A stretch of DNA of 64,000 nucleotides. It comes from Shimia sp. Its GTDB lineage: Bacteria; Pseudomonadota; Alphaproteobacteria; Rhodobacterales; Rhodobacteraceae. The translations under genes were made by a program, and so were the position numbers. Of the stretch, positions 26,361 through 34,737 are shown one piece after another; the stretch's first letter is position 1; the number at the start of each line of letters is the position of its first letter. The notes beneath the pieces were generated by a model that worked only from the letters and a program-made list of their open reading frames with translations, did no database searches and had not been told where the DNA came from. Location: assembly GCF_022448905.1 (NCBI RefSeq), contig NZ_JAKVCW010000009.1:1-64000 (forward strand), written 5' to 3'.

Positions 26361-28436
26361 TTAGCCGGAGATCAGGCCGAGGCTTTCCAGCTTCAGGATC
26401 ACCTGATGGGCACAGTTGTCCACATCGGCACCTTCGGTCTCCACACGCAGCTCTGGGTTCTCTGGCACGTCATATGGGTCAGAAATACCGGTGAACTCTT
26501 TGATCTTACCTTCGCGCGCCAGCTTATAGAGGCCTTTGCGGTCACGGCGTTCACATTCCTCAATCGAGGTCGCCACGTGCACTTCTACAAAGGCACCAAA
26601 GCCTTCGATGTCTTCACGTACGGCACGACGTGTGGTGGCATATGGCGCGATTGGCGCACAGATCGCGATACCACCGTTTTTGGTGATCTCAGACGCCACA
26701 TAGCCGATCCGACGGATGTTCAGGTCACGGTGCTCTTTGGAGAAGCCCAGCTCGGAGCTGAGGTTTTTCCGCACAATGTCGCCATCCAGCAGCGTCACCG
26801 GACGACCACCCATTTCCATCAGCTTGACCATCAGAGCGTTTGCAATGGTGGATTTGCCGGAGCCGGAGAAGCCGGTGAAGAACACGGTGAAGCCCTGTTT
26901 CGCACGTGGTGGCTTGGTCTTGCGTAGCTCTTTCACAACTTCCGGGAAGGAGAACCACTCAGGGATTTCCAGACCTTCGGCCAGGCGACGACGCAGCTCG
27001 GTGCCGGAGATGTTCAGGATGGTGACATCGTCTTTGTCCTGAATTTCGTCCATTGGCTCGTACTGCGCACGCTCCTGCACCCACACCATGTGTTTGAAGT
27101 CGACCATAGTGATGCCGATTTCTTCTTCATGTGCACGGAACAGTTCCTGCGCGTCATAGGGCCCGTAGAAGTCTTCGCCTGCGGAGTTCTTACCGGGGCC
27201 AGCGTGATCGCGGCCAACGATGAAGTGGGTGCAGCCGTGGTTGGCGCGGATCAGACCGTGCCAAACCGCCTCACGTGGGCCAGCCATACGCATCGCCAGG
27301 TTCAGCAGGGACATGGAGGTGGTGGAGGCAGGATACTTGTCCAGAACCGCCTCATAGCAGCGCACGCGGGTGAAGTGATCCACATCGCCCGGCTTGGTCA
27401 TGCCCACAACAGGGTGGATCAACAGGTTGGCCTGCGCTTCTTTGGCGGCACGGAAAGTCAGTTCCTGGTGCGCACGGTGCAGCGGGTTGCGGGTTTGGAA
27501 CGCAACCACTTTGCGCCAGCCCATTTTGCGGAAGTAGGCGCGCAGCTCGTTTGGCGTGTCGCGACGGGCGCGGAAGTCATAGTGCACAGGCTGTTGAATG
27601 CCGGTCACCGGACCACCGAGGTACACTTTACCCGCGTGGTTGTGCAGGTAGTTCACCGCTGGGTGCGCGTCATCATCCGCCCCAAACACTTTTTCCGCTT
27701 CCAACGCTTTGTTGGGCACAAAATTGTCGGTCACGGTCATGGTGGCGAGGATCACGCCTTCCTGATCGCGCAGCGCAATGTCCTGGCCTTCTTCCAGACC
27801 CGCGGCAAATTCCTCGGACACATCCAGGTTGATCGGCATTGGCCACAGGGAGCCATCCGCCAGGCGCATGTTCTCAACAACACCGTTGTAGTCTTCTTCG
27901 CTCAGGAAGCCTTTGAGCGGGTTGAAGCCACCGTTCATCAGCAGTTCCAAGTCACAGATCTGACGCGGTGTCAGATCCCAGCTGACCAGATCGGCCGCTT
28001 CCACTTTCAGCTTCTGAGCACTCTCATAAGAAACATAGAGCTCAGGAATAGGAGCCAGATTGTTTTGCATTGGATGTGTCCTGTGTTTGATAGGAACCAG
28101 GCCGCTTGCCGAGCCTGTCAGTTCCGCATGGAGCGCCTCATATTCAGAGAGCTTGCGGGCGAGGAATTGATCTGTGAGCCGCACTTTCTCCGCCGCACCA
28201 CGCGCGGTGAGCGAATAGGCAAACCTCTGTCGTTTGTCCGGGCCCGCGCGATCACTAATGGTAATCAGCCCGGCTTCTGCCGCAGCGCGCAGTTGTGCAT
28301 TCAGACGCCCCAAAGAAATCCCCACCGCCGCCGCAGTGGCGCGCTGTGATGCTTCTGGCGCCTGATCAAGCTGGCGCAGAAGGCGGAAGAGCACGTCTTC
28401 CTCATCTGATGTGGGTTTGGCGGTCTGAAATGACAT
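26361..28436 (-). CDS. MarR-like winged helix fused to ATP sulfurylase and APS kinase
   Basis: One uninterrupted 691-codon frame with three parts. Residues about 10-105 are a MarR/EPS-type winged helix (EEDVLFRLLRQL, ATAAAVGISLGRLNAQL, RFAYSLTARGAAEKVRLT). Residues about 123-510 are ATP sulfurylase, with QTRNPLHRAHQEL as the QxRN and HxxH motifs. Residues about 515-691 are APS kinase, with Walker A FTGFSGSGKST and LLDGDIVRKN. The enzyme parts make PAPS from sulfate and ATP. An internal ATG at 28070 (MQNNLAPIPEL) with AGGA 8 nt upstream is where a stand-alone enzyme of 569 residues would start. Both a fused and a separate product are therefore possible. A 20-bp palindrome lies upstream. Confidence 0.85.
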   Translation of the reverse strand: MSFQTAKPTSDEEDVLFRLLRQLDQAPEASQRATAAAVGISLGRLNAQLRAAAEAGLITISDRAGPDKRQRFAYSLTARGAAEKVRLTDQFLARKLSEYEALHAELTGSASGLVPIKHRTHPMQNNLAPIPELYVSYESAQKLKVEAADLVSWDLTPRQICDLELLMNGGFNPLKGFLSEEDYNGVVENMRLADGSLWPMPINLDVSEEFAAGLEEGQDIALRDQEGVILATMTVTDNFVPNKALEAEKVFGADDDAHPAVNYLHNHAGKVYLGGPVTGIQQPVHYDFRARRDTPNELRAYFRKMGWRKVVAFQTRNPLHRAHQELTFRAAKEAQANLLIHPVVGMTKPGDVDHFTRVRCYEAVLDKYPASTTSMSLLNLAMRMAGPREAVWHGLIRANHGCTHFIVGRDHAGPGKNSAGEDFYGPYDAQELFRAHEEEIGITMVDFKHMVWVQERAQYEPMDEIQDKDDVTILNISGTELRRRLAEGLEIPEWFSFPEVVKELRKTKPPRAKQGFTVFFTGFSGSGKSTIANALMVKLMEMGGRPVTLLDGDIVRKNLSSELGFSKEHRDLNIRRIGYVASEITKNGGIAICAPIAPYATTRRAVREDIEGFGAFVEVHVATSIEECERRDRKGLYKLAREGKIKEFTGISDPYDVPENPELRVETEGADVDNCAHQVILKLESLGLISG

Positions 28437-28453
28437 TAACAAACGACTCAAAG

Positions 28454-28473
28454 TGTGTTCACGCGTGAACACA
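28454..28473. promoter_or_regulatory. 20-bp perfect palindrome, probable operator
   Basis: TGTGTTCACGCGTGAACACA reads the same on both strands. It lies 17 bp upstream of the winged-helix / PAPS synthase start, inside the 124-bp gap after the cyclase gene. Position and symmetry fit an operator for a dimeric regulator, possibly the winged-helix protein itself. Confidence 0.65.
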
Positions 28474-28560
28474 TAGGGCGGTTTGGCAAAATCTCAAAGC
28501 CTTATTTGGCTTTTGCATAGCAAATATGCTACCGTTGCAATGCTGCAACGCAGCGCGACC

Positions 28561-30243
28561 TCACACCGTTTCGGCCTGCTTGGACAGCACCGCAGGCAAG
28601 GCCGCCGCCCGCTTCAGCGCCAAAGCCCGGACTGGCTGCGCCACGCCGCGCAACTCCAACACCTCAAGTGTATGTACCTCCGGATCATGCCCCGCCGCGG
28701 CCAACACAGCTTCGGACACCAGCACCTCCACGCCCAGCGCCTTGGTTTGCCCCTCCAAGCGGCTGGCAGCATTCACGGTGTCGCCAATGATAGTGCGCGG
28801 CGCGAGATTCACCGCGCCAATTTCGCCAAGCACCAACTCCCCCAAATGCACCCCCATACCGATCGCAACTGGCGTCGCATTTTCCGCTTTCAGGGTCTGA
28901 TTAAACACCTGCAAGGCCGAACTGATCCCCGCCGCCGCCTCAATTGCCGCCTTTGCCGAAGCCTCTTCACTGTCGAGCTCAAACACCGCCAGCAGCCCAT
29001 CACCCAGATACTTATCCACCGTACCCCCGACACCAGTGATCGACGGCACAATCGCATCAAAGAAACGGTTCAACAGAAACACGACATCGTAAGGCAACTG
29101 TCCCGTGGTGCGCGCCGTAAAACTCCGCATATCCAGAAACAGGATCGCCAACCGCCGCTCTTGCCCGAGGCTCTGATGTGCCCGCGCCTGCTGCCCATCA
29201 CTGCGAAACACCCGCAGCACGGTTGCCGGCTCCTTGGGCCGTAACTGACAGGCCAACCGCGCATTAGGCGGTGCATTCACCGCCGCCAAACTGTCCGCCT
29301 CCGCCTTCTCCGGCGGGTGCAACAACTCTGCGCCTTCCTCGACAATCACCCGACAGGTGGTGCAACGCCCACGACCACCACACAGCGCCATATGCGGCAC
29401 CCCGGCCACGCGCGACATCTCCAGCAAAGTCATACCCGGCTGCCCGGAAATCTCCGGCCCATCAACATAGCGAATACGCACCGCACGGCGCGCCCCGATA
29501 AAGCGCCGCCCAAAATGCACCGCCATGGTCAGCACCAAGAGCCCGACAAAAACACCCAGCAAGCTGCGGTTGATCTCGGCCAGTCGCGCAAAGGTCTCCA
29601 CCGTCGGAAAGCCGTAACTCTCCCGCAAGGCCGCACCGCCTTCCGGATCAAACAGCCGCATATTCTGCAACCGCCCCTGCACCAGAAACCCGGCCAGCGC
29701 AAAGGCTGGTACCAAGGTCGCGAGCGACAACATCACCGGCAACACCCGCCGCCAACTGGGCAGCACCCGCAGCCACATATGCAGACCAATACAGGCGTGA
29801 ATCCACACCACCAGCAGCAGAGCCGCCTGCTGCCAGCCGCTGGGCGAATTCCAGATCAGACCGGCAATGAAGCCCATCTCTGGCTCCACCTCAAACCGGT
29901 TCTCGGCCACCCGCGTGTGTACAATATGGGTCATCAACAACAGCGGGATCAGCAACCCCAACAGCACCTGCCCCGCCTCCGACGCGGGCATGCGCAGCGT
30001 GCGTTTCCGCGCCAAGCGGTACAAAGCCAACCCCATATGGGTCAACAACGCCCCATAGAGCGCGAGCTGCCCCAACGGATTGCTGGTCACAGCTTCCAAC
30101 CCATCCTGTGCCCACTCCATCGCCTCAAGAGAAAACAGCCCCATGCCAATATTGAAGAAGTGAAACAGCACATAACAAAAAAGGATCAACCCCGACACGA
30201 TGCGCGCCTTTGTGCGCCAATTGCCCTGCCACAATCTGTTCAC
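28561..30243 (-). CDS. Membrane adenylate cyclase with 2Fe-2S ferredoxin domain
   Basis: A 560-residue protein starting with GTG behind AAAGGA. Residues about 1-240 hold several membrane helices resembling a succinate-dehydrogenase-type haem-binding anchor (His in FHFFNIGMG, TH in LLTHMGLALY and LLMTHIVHTR). Residues about 250-345 are a plant-type 2Fe-2S domain with Cys in ALCGGRGRCTTCRV and a fourth in LACQLRP. Residues about 360-535 are a class III cyclase: FLDMRSFTA and LGDGLLAVF carry the metal Asp residues, DKYLGDG the purine-contact Lys, IIGDTVNAASR the Asp, Asn and Arg of the active site. It is predicted to make cAMP at the membrane in response to redox state; the redox control is inference. 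Confidence 0.9.
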   Translation of the reverse strand: MNRLWQGNWRTKARIVSGLILFCYVLFHFFNIGMGLFSLEAMEWAQDGLEAVTSNPLGQLALYGALLTHMGLALYRLARKRTLRMPASEAGQVLLGLLIPLLLMTHIVHTRVAENRFEVEPEMGFIAGLIWNSPSGWQQAALLLVVWIHACIGLHMWLRVLPSWRRVLPVMLSLATLVPAFALAGFLVQGRLQNMRLFDPEGGAALRESYGFPTVETFARLAEINRSLLGVFVGLLVLTMAVHFGRRFIGARRAVRIRYVDGPEISGQPGMTLLEMSRVAGVPHMALCGGRGRCTTCRVIVEEGAELLHPPEKAEADSLAAVNAPPNARLACQLRPKEPATVLRVFRSDGQQARAHQSLGQERRLAILFLDMRSFTARTTGQLPYDVVFLLNRFFDAIVPSITGVGGTVDKYLGDGLLAVFELDSEEASAKAAIEAAAGISSALQVFNQTLKAENATPVAIGMGVHLGELVLGEIGAVNLAPRTIIGDTVNAASRLEGQTKALGVEVLVSEAVLAAAGHDPEVHTLEVLELRGVAQPVRALALKRAAALPAVLSKQAETV

Positions 30244-30343
30244 CGGTGCCGTCCTTTATCTGGGGTCCCTTCATGAGAGACTGACCAACCGCGCCCGATG
30301 GGTCAAGGCGCAGCCCCCTGCGCATCTGCGCACAACCGCAAAG

Positions 30344-30371
30344 AAAAACGGGGCCGCAAACACGACCCCGC
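30344..30371 (-). terminator. Rho-independent terminator after trxB
   Basis: On the minus strand CGGGGTCG pairs with CGGCCCCG (one G-U) around a 6-nt loop, followed by TTTTT. It lies 25 nt after the trxB stop. Confidence 0.82.
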
Positions 30372-30395
30372 TTCAATCTCACTTTCGTAAAAAAC

Positions 30396-31337
30396 TCACT
30401 CGTTTTCGGCGATAAACTTCTCAGCATCCAGCGCCGCCATACAGCCCATGCCCGCCGAGGTCACCGCCTGACGGTAGACATGGTCGGTTAAATCACCCGC
30501 CGCAAACACGCCGGGGATAGAGGTCTTGGAGGTACCTGCCTCAACCTTCACGTACCCACCGTTGTGCAGCTCCAGCTGATCTTTCACCAACTCGCTCGCA
30601 GGCGCGTGGCCAATCGCGATGAACACACCCGCCGCCGGGATCTCTTTGATCTCGCCAGTGTCTACGTGCTTCACCTTCACGCCGGTCACACCTTTTGGAT
30701 TGTCGTCGCCAACAACTTCTTCCAGCGTGTGGAACCACAGCGTCTCGATCTTCTCATGCTTCAACAGACGGTCCTGCAGGATTTTCTCCGCTCGCAGCTC
30801 ATCCCGACGGTGGATCAAGGTCACTTTGGAGGCGAAGTTGGTCAAAAACAGCGCTTCCTCAACGGCAGTGTTGCCGCCACCGACAACCACAATCTCCTGA
30901 CCGCGATAGAAGAACCCGTCACAGGTCGCACAGGCCGAAACACCAAAGCCCTTAAACGCCTCTTCGCTCTCCAGCCCCAGCCACTTGGCGCGTGCACCAG
31001 TTGCCAAAATAACCGCATCCGCAGTGTAAAGCGTGCCGCTGTCACCTTTCGCCTTGAACGGACGCTCGCTCAGGTCGAGGTCCACAATCATGTCGCCGAT
31101 GATCTCACAGCCCATCGCGCGGGCGTGCGCTTCCATCTTCTGCATAAGCTCCGGGCCCTGCACTTCCACAAACGACGGGTAGTTCTCCACCTCGGTTGTG
31201 GTGGTCAGCTGCCCACCCGGCTCGATGCCCTGCACCAGCACCGGCTCCAGCATCGCGCGGCTCGCATAAACGCCCGCCGTATAGCCCGCAGGCCCGGACC
31301 CAATGATCAGAACCTTGGTGTGTTTTGTCTCGCCCAT
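30396..31337 (-). CDS. trxB: Thioredoxin-disulfide reductase
   Basis: A 313-residue flavoprotein that passes electrons from NADPH to thioredoxin. The FAD motif [18 protein letters not shown] is near the N-terminus, the redox-active disulfide is CATC in [14 protein letters not shown] near residue 135, the NADPH motif [15 protein letters not shown] follows and the FAD tail motif [11 protein letters not shown] closes the protein. The ATG at 31337 fits the family start. It is divergent from the Lrp-type regulator gene, a pairing known in Rhodobacteraceae. Confidence 0.97.
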   Translation of the reverse strand: MGETKHTKVLIIGSGPAGYTAGVYASRAMLEPVLVQGIEPGGQLTTTTEVENYPSFVEVQGPELMQKMEAHARAMGCEIIGDMIVDLDLSERPFKAKGDSGTLYTADAVILATGARAKWLGLESEEAFKGFGVSACATCDGFFYRGQEIVVVGGGNTAVEEALFLTNFASKVTLIHRRDELRAEKILQDRLLKHEKIETLWFHTLEEVVGDDNPKGVTGVKVKHVDTGEIKEIPAAGVFIAIGHAPASELVKDQLELHNGGYVKVEAGTSKTSIPGVFAAGDLTDHVYRQAVTSAGMGCMAALDAEKFIAENE

Positions 31338-31555
31338 GAAAGGCACCTTTCCGCGTTGCAAAGTCTAAGTCGGTAGCCGATATAGCCCTCCGCACACGTC
31401 AGGAAAAGCCCAAGACCAAAAACCAAAACGTGTGGTCCAAAAAATCAGCAGTCGGCAGAAAACCGTAAAAGGATATTGCGCTAACACGAAATATAATTGC
31501 GCACTTGCCCTTTGATGCTATAACAACCGCAAAATTAACCAACGAGACGAGATAC

Positions 31556-32056
31556 ATGCCCGGACACCGGCTAGATCCTATCGATCGCAAAATCCTCGCA
31601 GAGTTACAGGCCGACGGCCGCATGACCAATGTTGAGCTCGCCAAGCGAGTCGGCATCTCCGCCCCGCCCTGTCTGCGCCGCGTGCGCACGCTGGAAGACG
31701 CAGGCTACATCCGCGGCTACCACGCCGACGTCGACAGCCGCGAATTGGGCTTTGAGGTACAGGTCTTTGCCATGGTCGGCCTCGTCAGCCAGGCCGAAGC
31801 AGACCTCTCCGCCTTTGAAGACCGCTGCCGCGACTGGCCGCTGGTGCGCGAATGTCACATGCTCAATGGCGAGGTGGATTTCATCCTGAAATGCGTCGCC
31901 CCCGACCTCAGCACGTTCCAGACCTTCCTGACCGAAGACCTGACCTCCGCGCCCAATGTGGCCAGCGTGAAAACCTCGCTGGTGATCCGCGGCGCCAAGG
32001 ACACGCCCGGCGTGCCCTTTGAAGTGCTCGAAGAACGTCTCAGCCGCGACGCGTAA
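31556..32056 (+). CDS. Lrp/AsnC family transcriptional regulator
   Basis: A 166-residue regulator. The N-terminal helix-turn-helix is LDPIDRKILAELQADGRMTNVELAKRVGISAPPCLRRVRTLE in outline (residues about 6-48). The C-terminal RAM ligand-binding domain follows (VFAMVGLVSQAEADL, LNGEVDFILKCVAPD). The ATG at 31556 fits the family start, with GAGACGAG upstream. It is divergent from trxB across 218 bp; control of trxB or of itself is inferred from that placement only. Confidence 0.9.
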   Translation: MPGHRLDPIDRKILAELQADGRMTNVELAKRVGISAPPCLRRVRTLEDAGYIRGYHADVDSRELGFEVQVFAMVGLVSQAEADLSAFEDRCRDWPLVRECHMLNGEVDFILKCVAPDLSTFQTFLTEDLTSAPNVASVKTSLVIRGAKDTPGVPFEVLEERLSRDA

Positions 32057-32121
32057 ACCCCATCTCATCGTTATGGGAACGCCTCACATCGCTGCGAGGC
32101 GTTATCCTTCTTACCTGAGTT

Positions 32122-32844
32122 TTACGGCTGCCAGTCCTGAAACGGCGCGTGCACTTGCTCTGCTGCCGCCGCATAGCGGGCGTCGGATTTCGCGGCGACC
32201 ACCGCCGCAGACAAAGCCGCATTCAGCGCGTCTCCTTCCGCTCCAGTCGGCACGATCAAAGTAGAATCCCAAACAGCATACTTGGCGCGATGCAAATCGA
32301 TCATGCCCTCGGCCTTGATCACTCCATCCACCGCATCCTGCTCCATGATGAACGCATCGGTGCGCCCTTTGGCCAGTTTCTTAAGACCAATTTCGATTGA
32401 AGCGACCTCGTCCACGGCAAAGTCAAAGAAATGCGCATGTCCGATCATGGTCTCAACCCGCAAAGCGGTGAAATCTGAGTCCGCATTCAGAGGTGAATCT
32501 TTGCGCGAATAGACCACAAAGGTGACATCCAAAAGCGGTTCGTCAATATACTGGAATTCCGGCGGACTGCCGGCGCCCGTATCGATCAACGGCGCATGTA
32601 CATCCGATTTACGCGTGGCCACATTCTGAATGGAGCGGCCAAACGGGAAGACCTGATAGCTAAAATCACCGCCGTCATAATGCTCGTCGACAATGCGCAA
32701 CAGATGTGGAAGCGTGCCTTCCGCGCCCCCATTTCCATCTGGCGCCGCAAGGCCGGGAATCTCCGCCAAACTGACTGACAATTCAGCTGCATATAGGGGT
32801 GTCATGAGGCACATCATGCTCAAAGTAGCTGCCATTTTTTTCAT
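32122..32844 (-). CDS. Periplasmic solute-binding protein (transporter substrate-binding domain)
   Basis: A 240-residue protein with a signal peptide (MKKMAATLSMMCLMTPLYAA) and a SBP_bac_3-like two-lobe pattern: LPHLLRIVDEHYDGGDFSYQVFPFGRSIQNV, then RVETMIGHAHFFDF and AKGRTDAFIMEQDAV. No permease or ATPase gene is adjacent, so it is an orphan binding protein or a sensor-associated protein. A near-cognate arrangement is often seen for amino-acid-type ligands, but the ligand cannot be read. Confidence 0.7.
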   Translation of the reverse strand: MKKMAATLSMMCLMTPLYAAELSVSLAEIPGLAAPDGNGGAEGTLPHLLRIVDEHYDGGDFSYQVFPFGRSIQNVATRKSDVHAPLIDTGAGSPPEFQYIDEPLLDVTFVVYSRKDSPLNADSDFTALRVETMIGHAHFFDFAVDEVASIEIGLKKLAKGRTDAFIMEQDAVDGVIKAEGMIDLHRAKYAVWDSTLIVPTGAEGDALNAALSAAVVAAKSDARYAAAAEQVHAPFQDWQP

Positions 32845-33236
32845 GATTTTTCTCCTTCTCCAAAAATCGAGAAGGAGGCTAGGATCGAAATCCCTAACTA
32901 AGTTTGAAAGAAAAAATCAGCGCGTTGGTGCTTTTTTGCGGCATTTTAAACTGCTCACCATGCGATGCAAAAGCACCCCTAAACCTGTTATTTTTGACAG
33001 CATCGACACATTCCTGAAACTGGCCGTGCGCGTATGATTGCCTGCCTTTTGGCCCGACTATCGGCCGAATCATCCAATACACTCCATGTAAGTGCCACAA
33101 CTCGAGATCAGGACAAAAAACCTCCCTACGACCCCAGTAAATTCGGATATTATATTGTTTTAAATACTGTATTTACATTTGACCTAAAGCCGTCTTGGAG
33201 TCCTACATTGCCTCAAACACATTTCCAGAGGCCCCC
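32845..33236. other. Divergent AT-rich intergenic region
   Basis: About 390 bp between the divergent solute-binding-protein and quinone-reductase genes. Short frames show no coding features. The right end is strongly AT-rich and carries a 15-bp palindrome (33161-33175) listed separately. Confidence 0.6.
33161..33175. promoter_or_regulatory. 15-bp palindrome upstream of the quinone reductase
   Basis: TAAATACTGTATTTA is a perfect inverted repeat around a central T. It lies 61 bp upstream of the start codon in the AT-rich promoter region, a fitting place for an operator. No regulator gene is adjacent. Confidence 0.45.
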
Positions 33237-33830
33237 ATGCACGTTCTCACCGTTCTCGATCACCCCAACCCCAACTCCTTCAGCCATGCCACTGCGCAAC
33301 ACTTCATGGCCGGAGCAGAAGCCGCAGGACACAGCACCGAATTGGCGGACTTGCACGCTGAAGGTTTCAACCCGCTGTGGACCATGGCGGATATCGAAAG
33401 CGATGGAAAAACCAACGTTCCCGCCGATGTTACGCGAGAACAAGACCGCATCGCGCGCGCCGACGCAATCTGTCTGATCTTCCCGCTGTTCTGGTGGGGC
33501 ATGCCCTCCATGACCAAAGGCTGGGTCGATCGGGTCTGGAGCTGGGGCTGGGCCTATGACCAACTCGACAACACCGAAAAATCCCTACAACGCAATCGCA
33601 GCGGACTTCTGCTGGTCCCGGCAGGCGCCCGCTCTGACGAAATCGAAAGCAAAGGCTACCGCGCCGCTCTCGACACTTGTTGGACAGACGGCACTTTTGG
33701 CTTCTTTGGCTTCTCTCCCCGCCGCATGGAATTGCTCTATGGGTCCACCGGCTCAGAGCCGCGCCGCAAGGCGCTGCTCCAACAAAGCTATGACAGTGGC
33801 GTCACCTTGCCGCCACCCGTAGGGGCCTAA
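33237..33830 (+). CDS. NAD(P)H dehydrogenase (quinone) / flavodoxin-fold oxidoreductase
   Basis: A 197-residue protein of the NQO1/MdaB-type flavodoxin fold. LTVLDHPNPNSFSHA near the N-terminus binds the FMN/FAD phosphate, and ICLIFPLFWWGMPSMTKGWVDRVW is the conserved flavin-contact segment. Expected activity is two-electron reduction of quinones with NAD(P)H in the cytoplasm. AGAGG lies before the ATG at 33237. The gene is followed at once by the remains of a cysteine hydrolase gene. Confidence 0.88.
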   Translation: MHVLTVLDHPNPNSFSHATAQHFMAGAEAAGHSTELADLHAEGFNPLWTMADIESDGKTNVPADVTREQDRIARADAICLIFPLFWWGMPSMTKGWVDRVWSWGWAYDQLDNTEKSLQRNRSGLLLVPAGARSDEIESKGYRAALDTCWTDGTFGFFGFSPRRMELLYGSTGSEPRRKALLQQSYDSGVTLPPPVGA

Positions 33831-33914
33831 CACAGGTCTGCAGCAAACCGGACACATCGCCCTTCGCTGCCTTTCGGAAGGCGCGCGGCGATTGCCCGGA
33901 CCAGCGCGCCGGAT

Positions 33915-34317
33915 ATGACCGGCTTTGAAAGCTCCGGCGCTGATTGGCTGGAAAGCTACAAACACTATTTTGAGCATAACCACGTGCTGGTGACCAGTCC
34001 GCACAAGGTCTACGGCCCGGGCAGCAACGACGTCGCGCTGCAACTGCGCAAGAAAGGCATCAACAAGGTCATCCTCGGCGGCATGTCGTAACCTCTGCAC
34101 CGAAAGCCACATGCGCTCCCTGATCGAGGTCGGCTTTGAGGTCATGGTGGTGACCGACGCCACAGCCGGGGCCATCACCGAGTTCTATGACGGTTACGCC
34201 GCCTCGCTGACCTATTTCAGCATGATCGCCAGCAAGGTGGACAACACGGACAACACCCTGGCCAAAGCCGCAGAGATGTGGCTGACCATCAAACACGCCG
34301 CCGCCGGCAGCCTGTAA
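33915..34317 (+). pseudogene. Remnant of a cysteine hydrolase (isochorismatase-like) gene
   Basis: Two adjacent frames together give the C-terminal part of an isochorismatase-fold hydrolase. The first reads MTGFESSGADWLESY and ends ..VILGGMS then TAA at 34089. The second, shifted by one base and starting at 34090, continues NLCTESHMRSLIEVGFEVMV and DATAGAITEFYDGY to a stop at 34317. The conserved text GGMSANLC would be restored by two bases between TCG and TAACCTC, so a 2-nt deletion caused the shift; it falls immediately before the catalytic Cys. The N-terminal portion with the catalytic Asp and Lys is also missing. The gene is dead. Confidence 0.85.
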
Positions 34318-34737
34318 CCCCTCAACTGTAACCCGGGACACATCTCGCGGGCAGAGTTTGGCGGCTCTGCCTGCCCTTCGTTTTGCACACCGCCACACCA
34401 CGGCGGACGACCTGTGCCTTTCCCTTCAGAGCCTGGTCGCTGATCCCGAAAAGATCTGGCGCAGCGTCTGGGTCCAGCGGCCCAGCGAGGCCTGCCGAGT
34501 GGTGGCTTGACGCAGGCGAGGCGATGGATCGGGGATCTTGTCAGCGACAGGGGCCAAGGGAGAGCCACAGGCCCTTTCCCTTTGGTGAGAGAGCGTCCTT
34601 TTTCTGACATTTATTAACGCCACCCCACCTCTTGTCAGACCCACACCCCCCACCTCCGCAAAACAGTCGTGATACCGACGCAATACCGACGTGGTTTTGA
34701 GGCTGCACAGATAGCTGAGACAAAGGTTAACCCACCA
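34318..34737. other. Gene-free stretch after the hydrolase remnant
   Basis: About 420 bp. A GGCAGAG / CTCTGCC hairpin at 34350-34371 may end transcripts from the left. The rest has no frame with recognisable protein features and no clear repeats; it may be decayed sequence belonging to the adjacent pseudogene. Confidence 0.5.

Noticed and set aside
33034-33477. A plus-strand frame of 147 codons upstream of and within the quinone reductase gene
   Set aside because: It runs through the AT-rich promoter region and overlaps the real gene in another phase; no motifs are visible.
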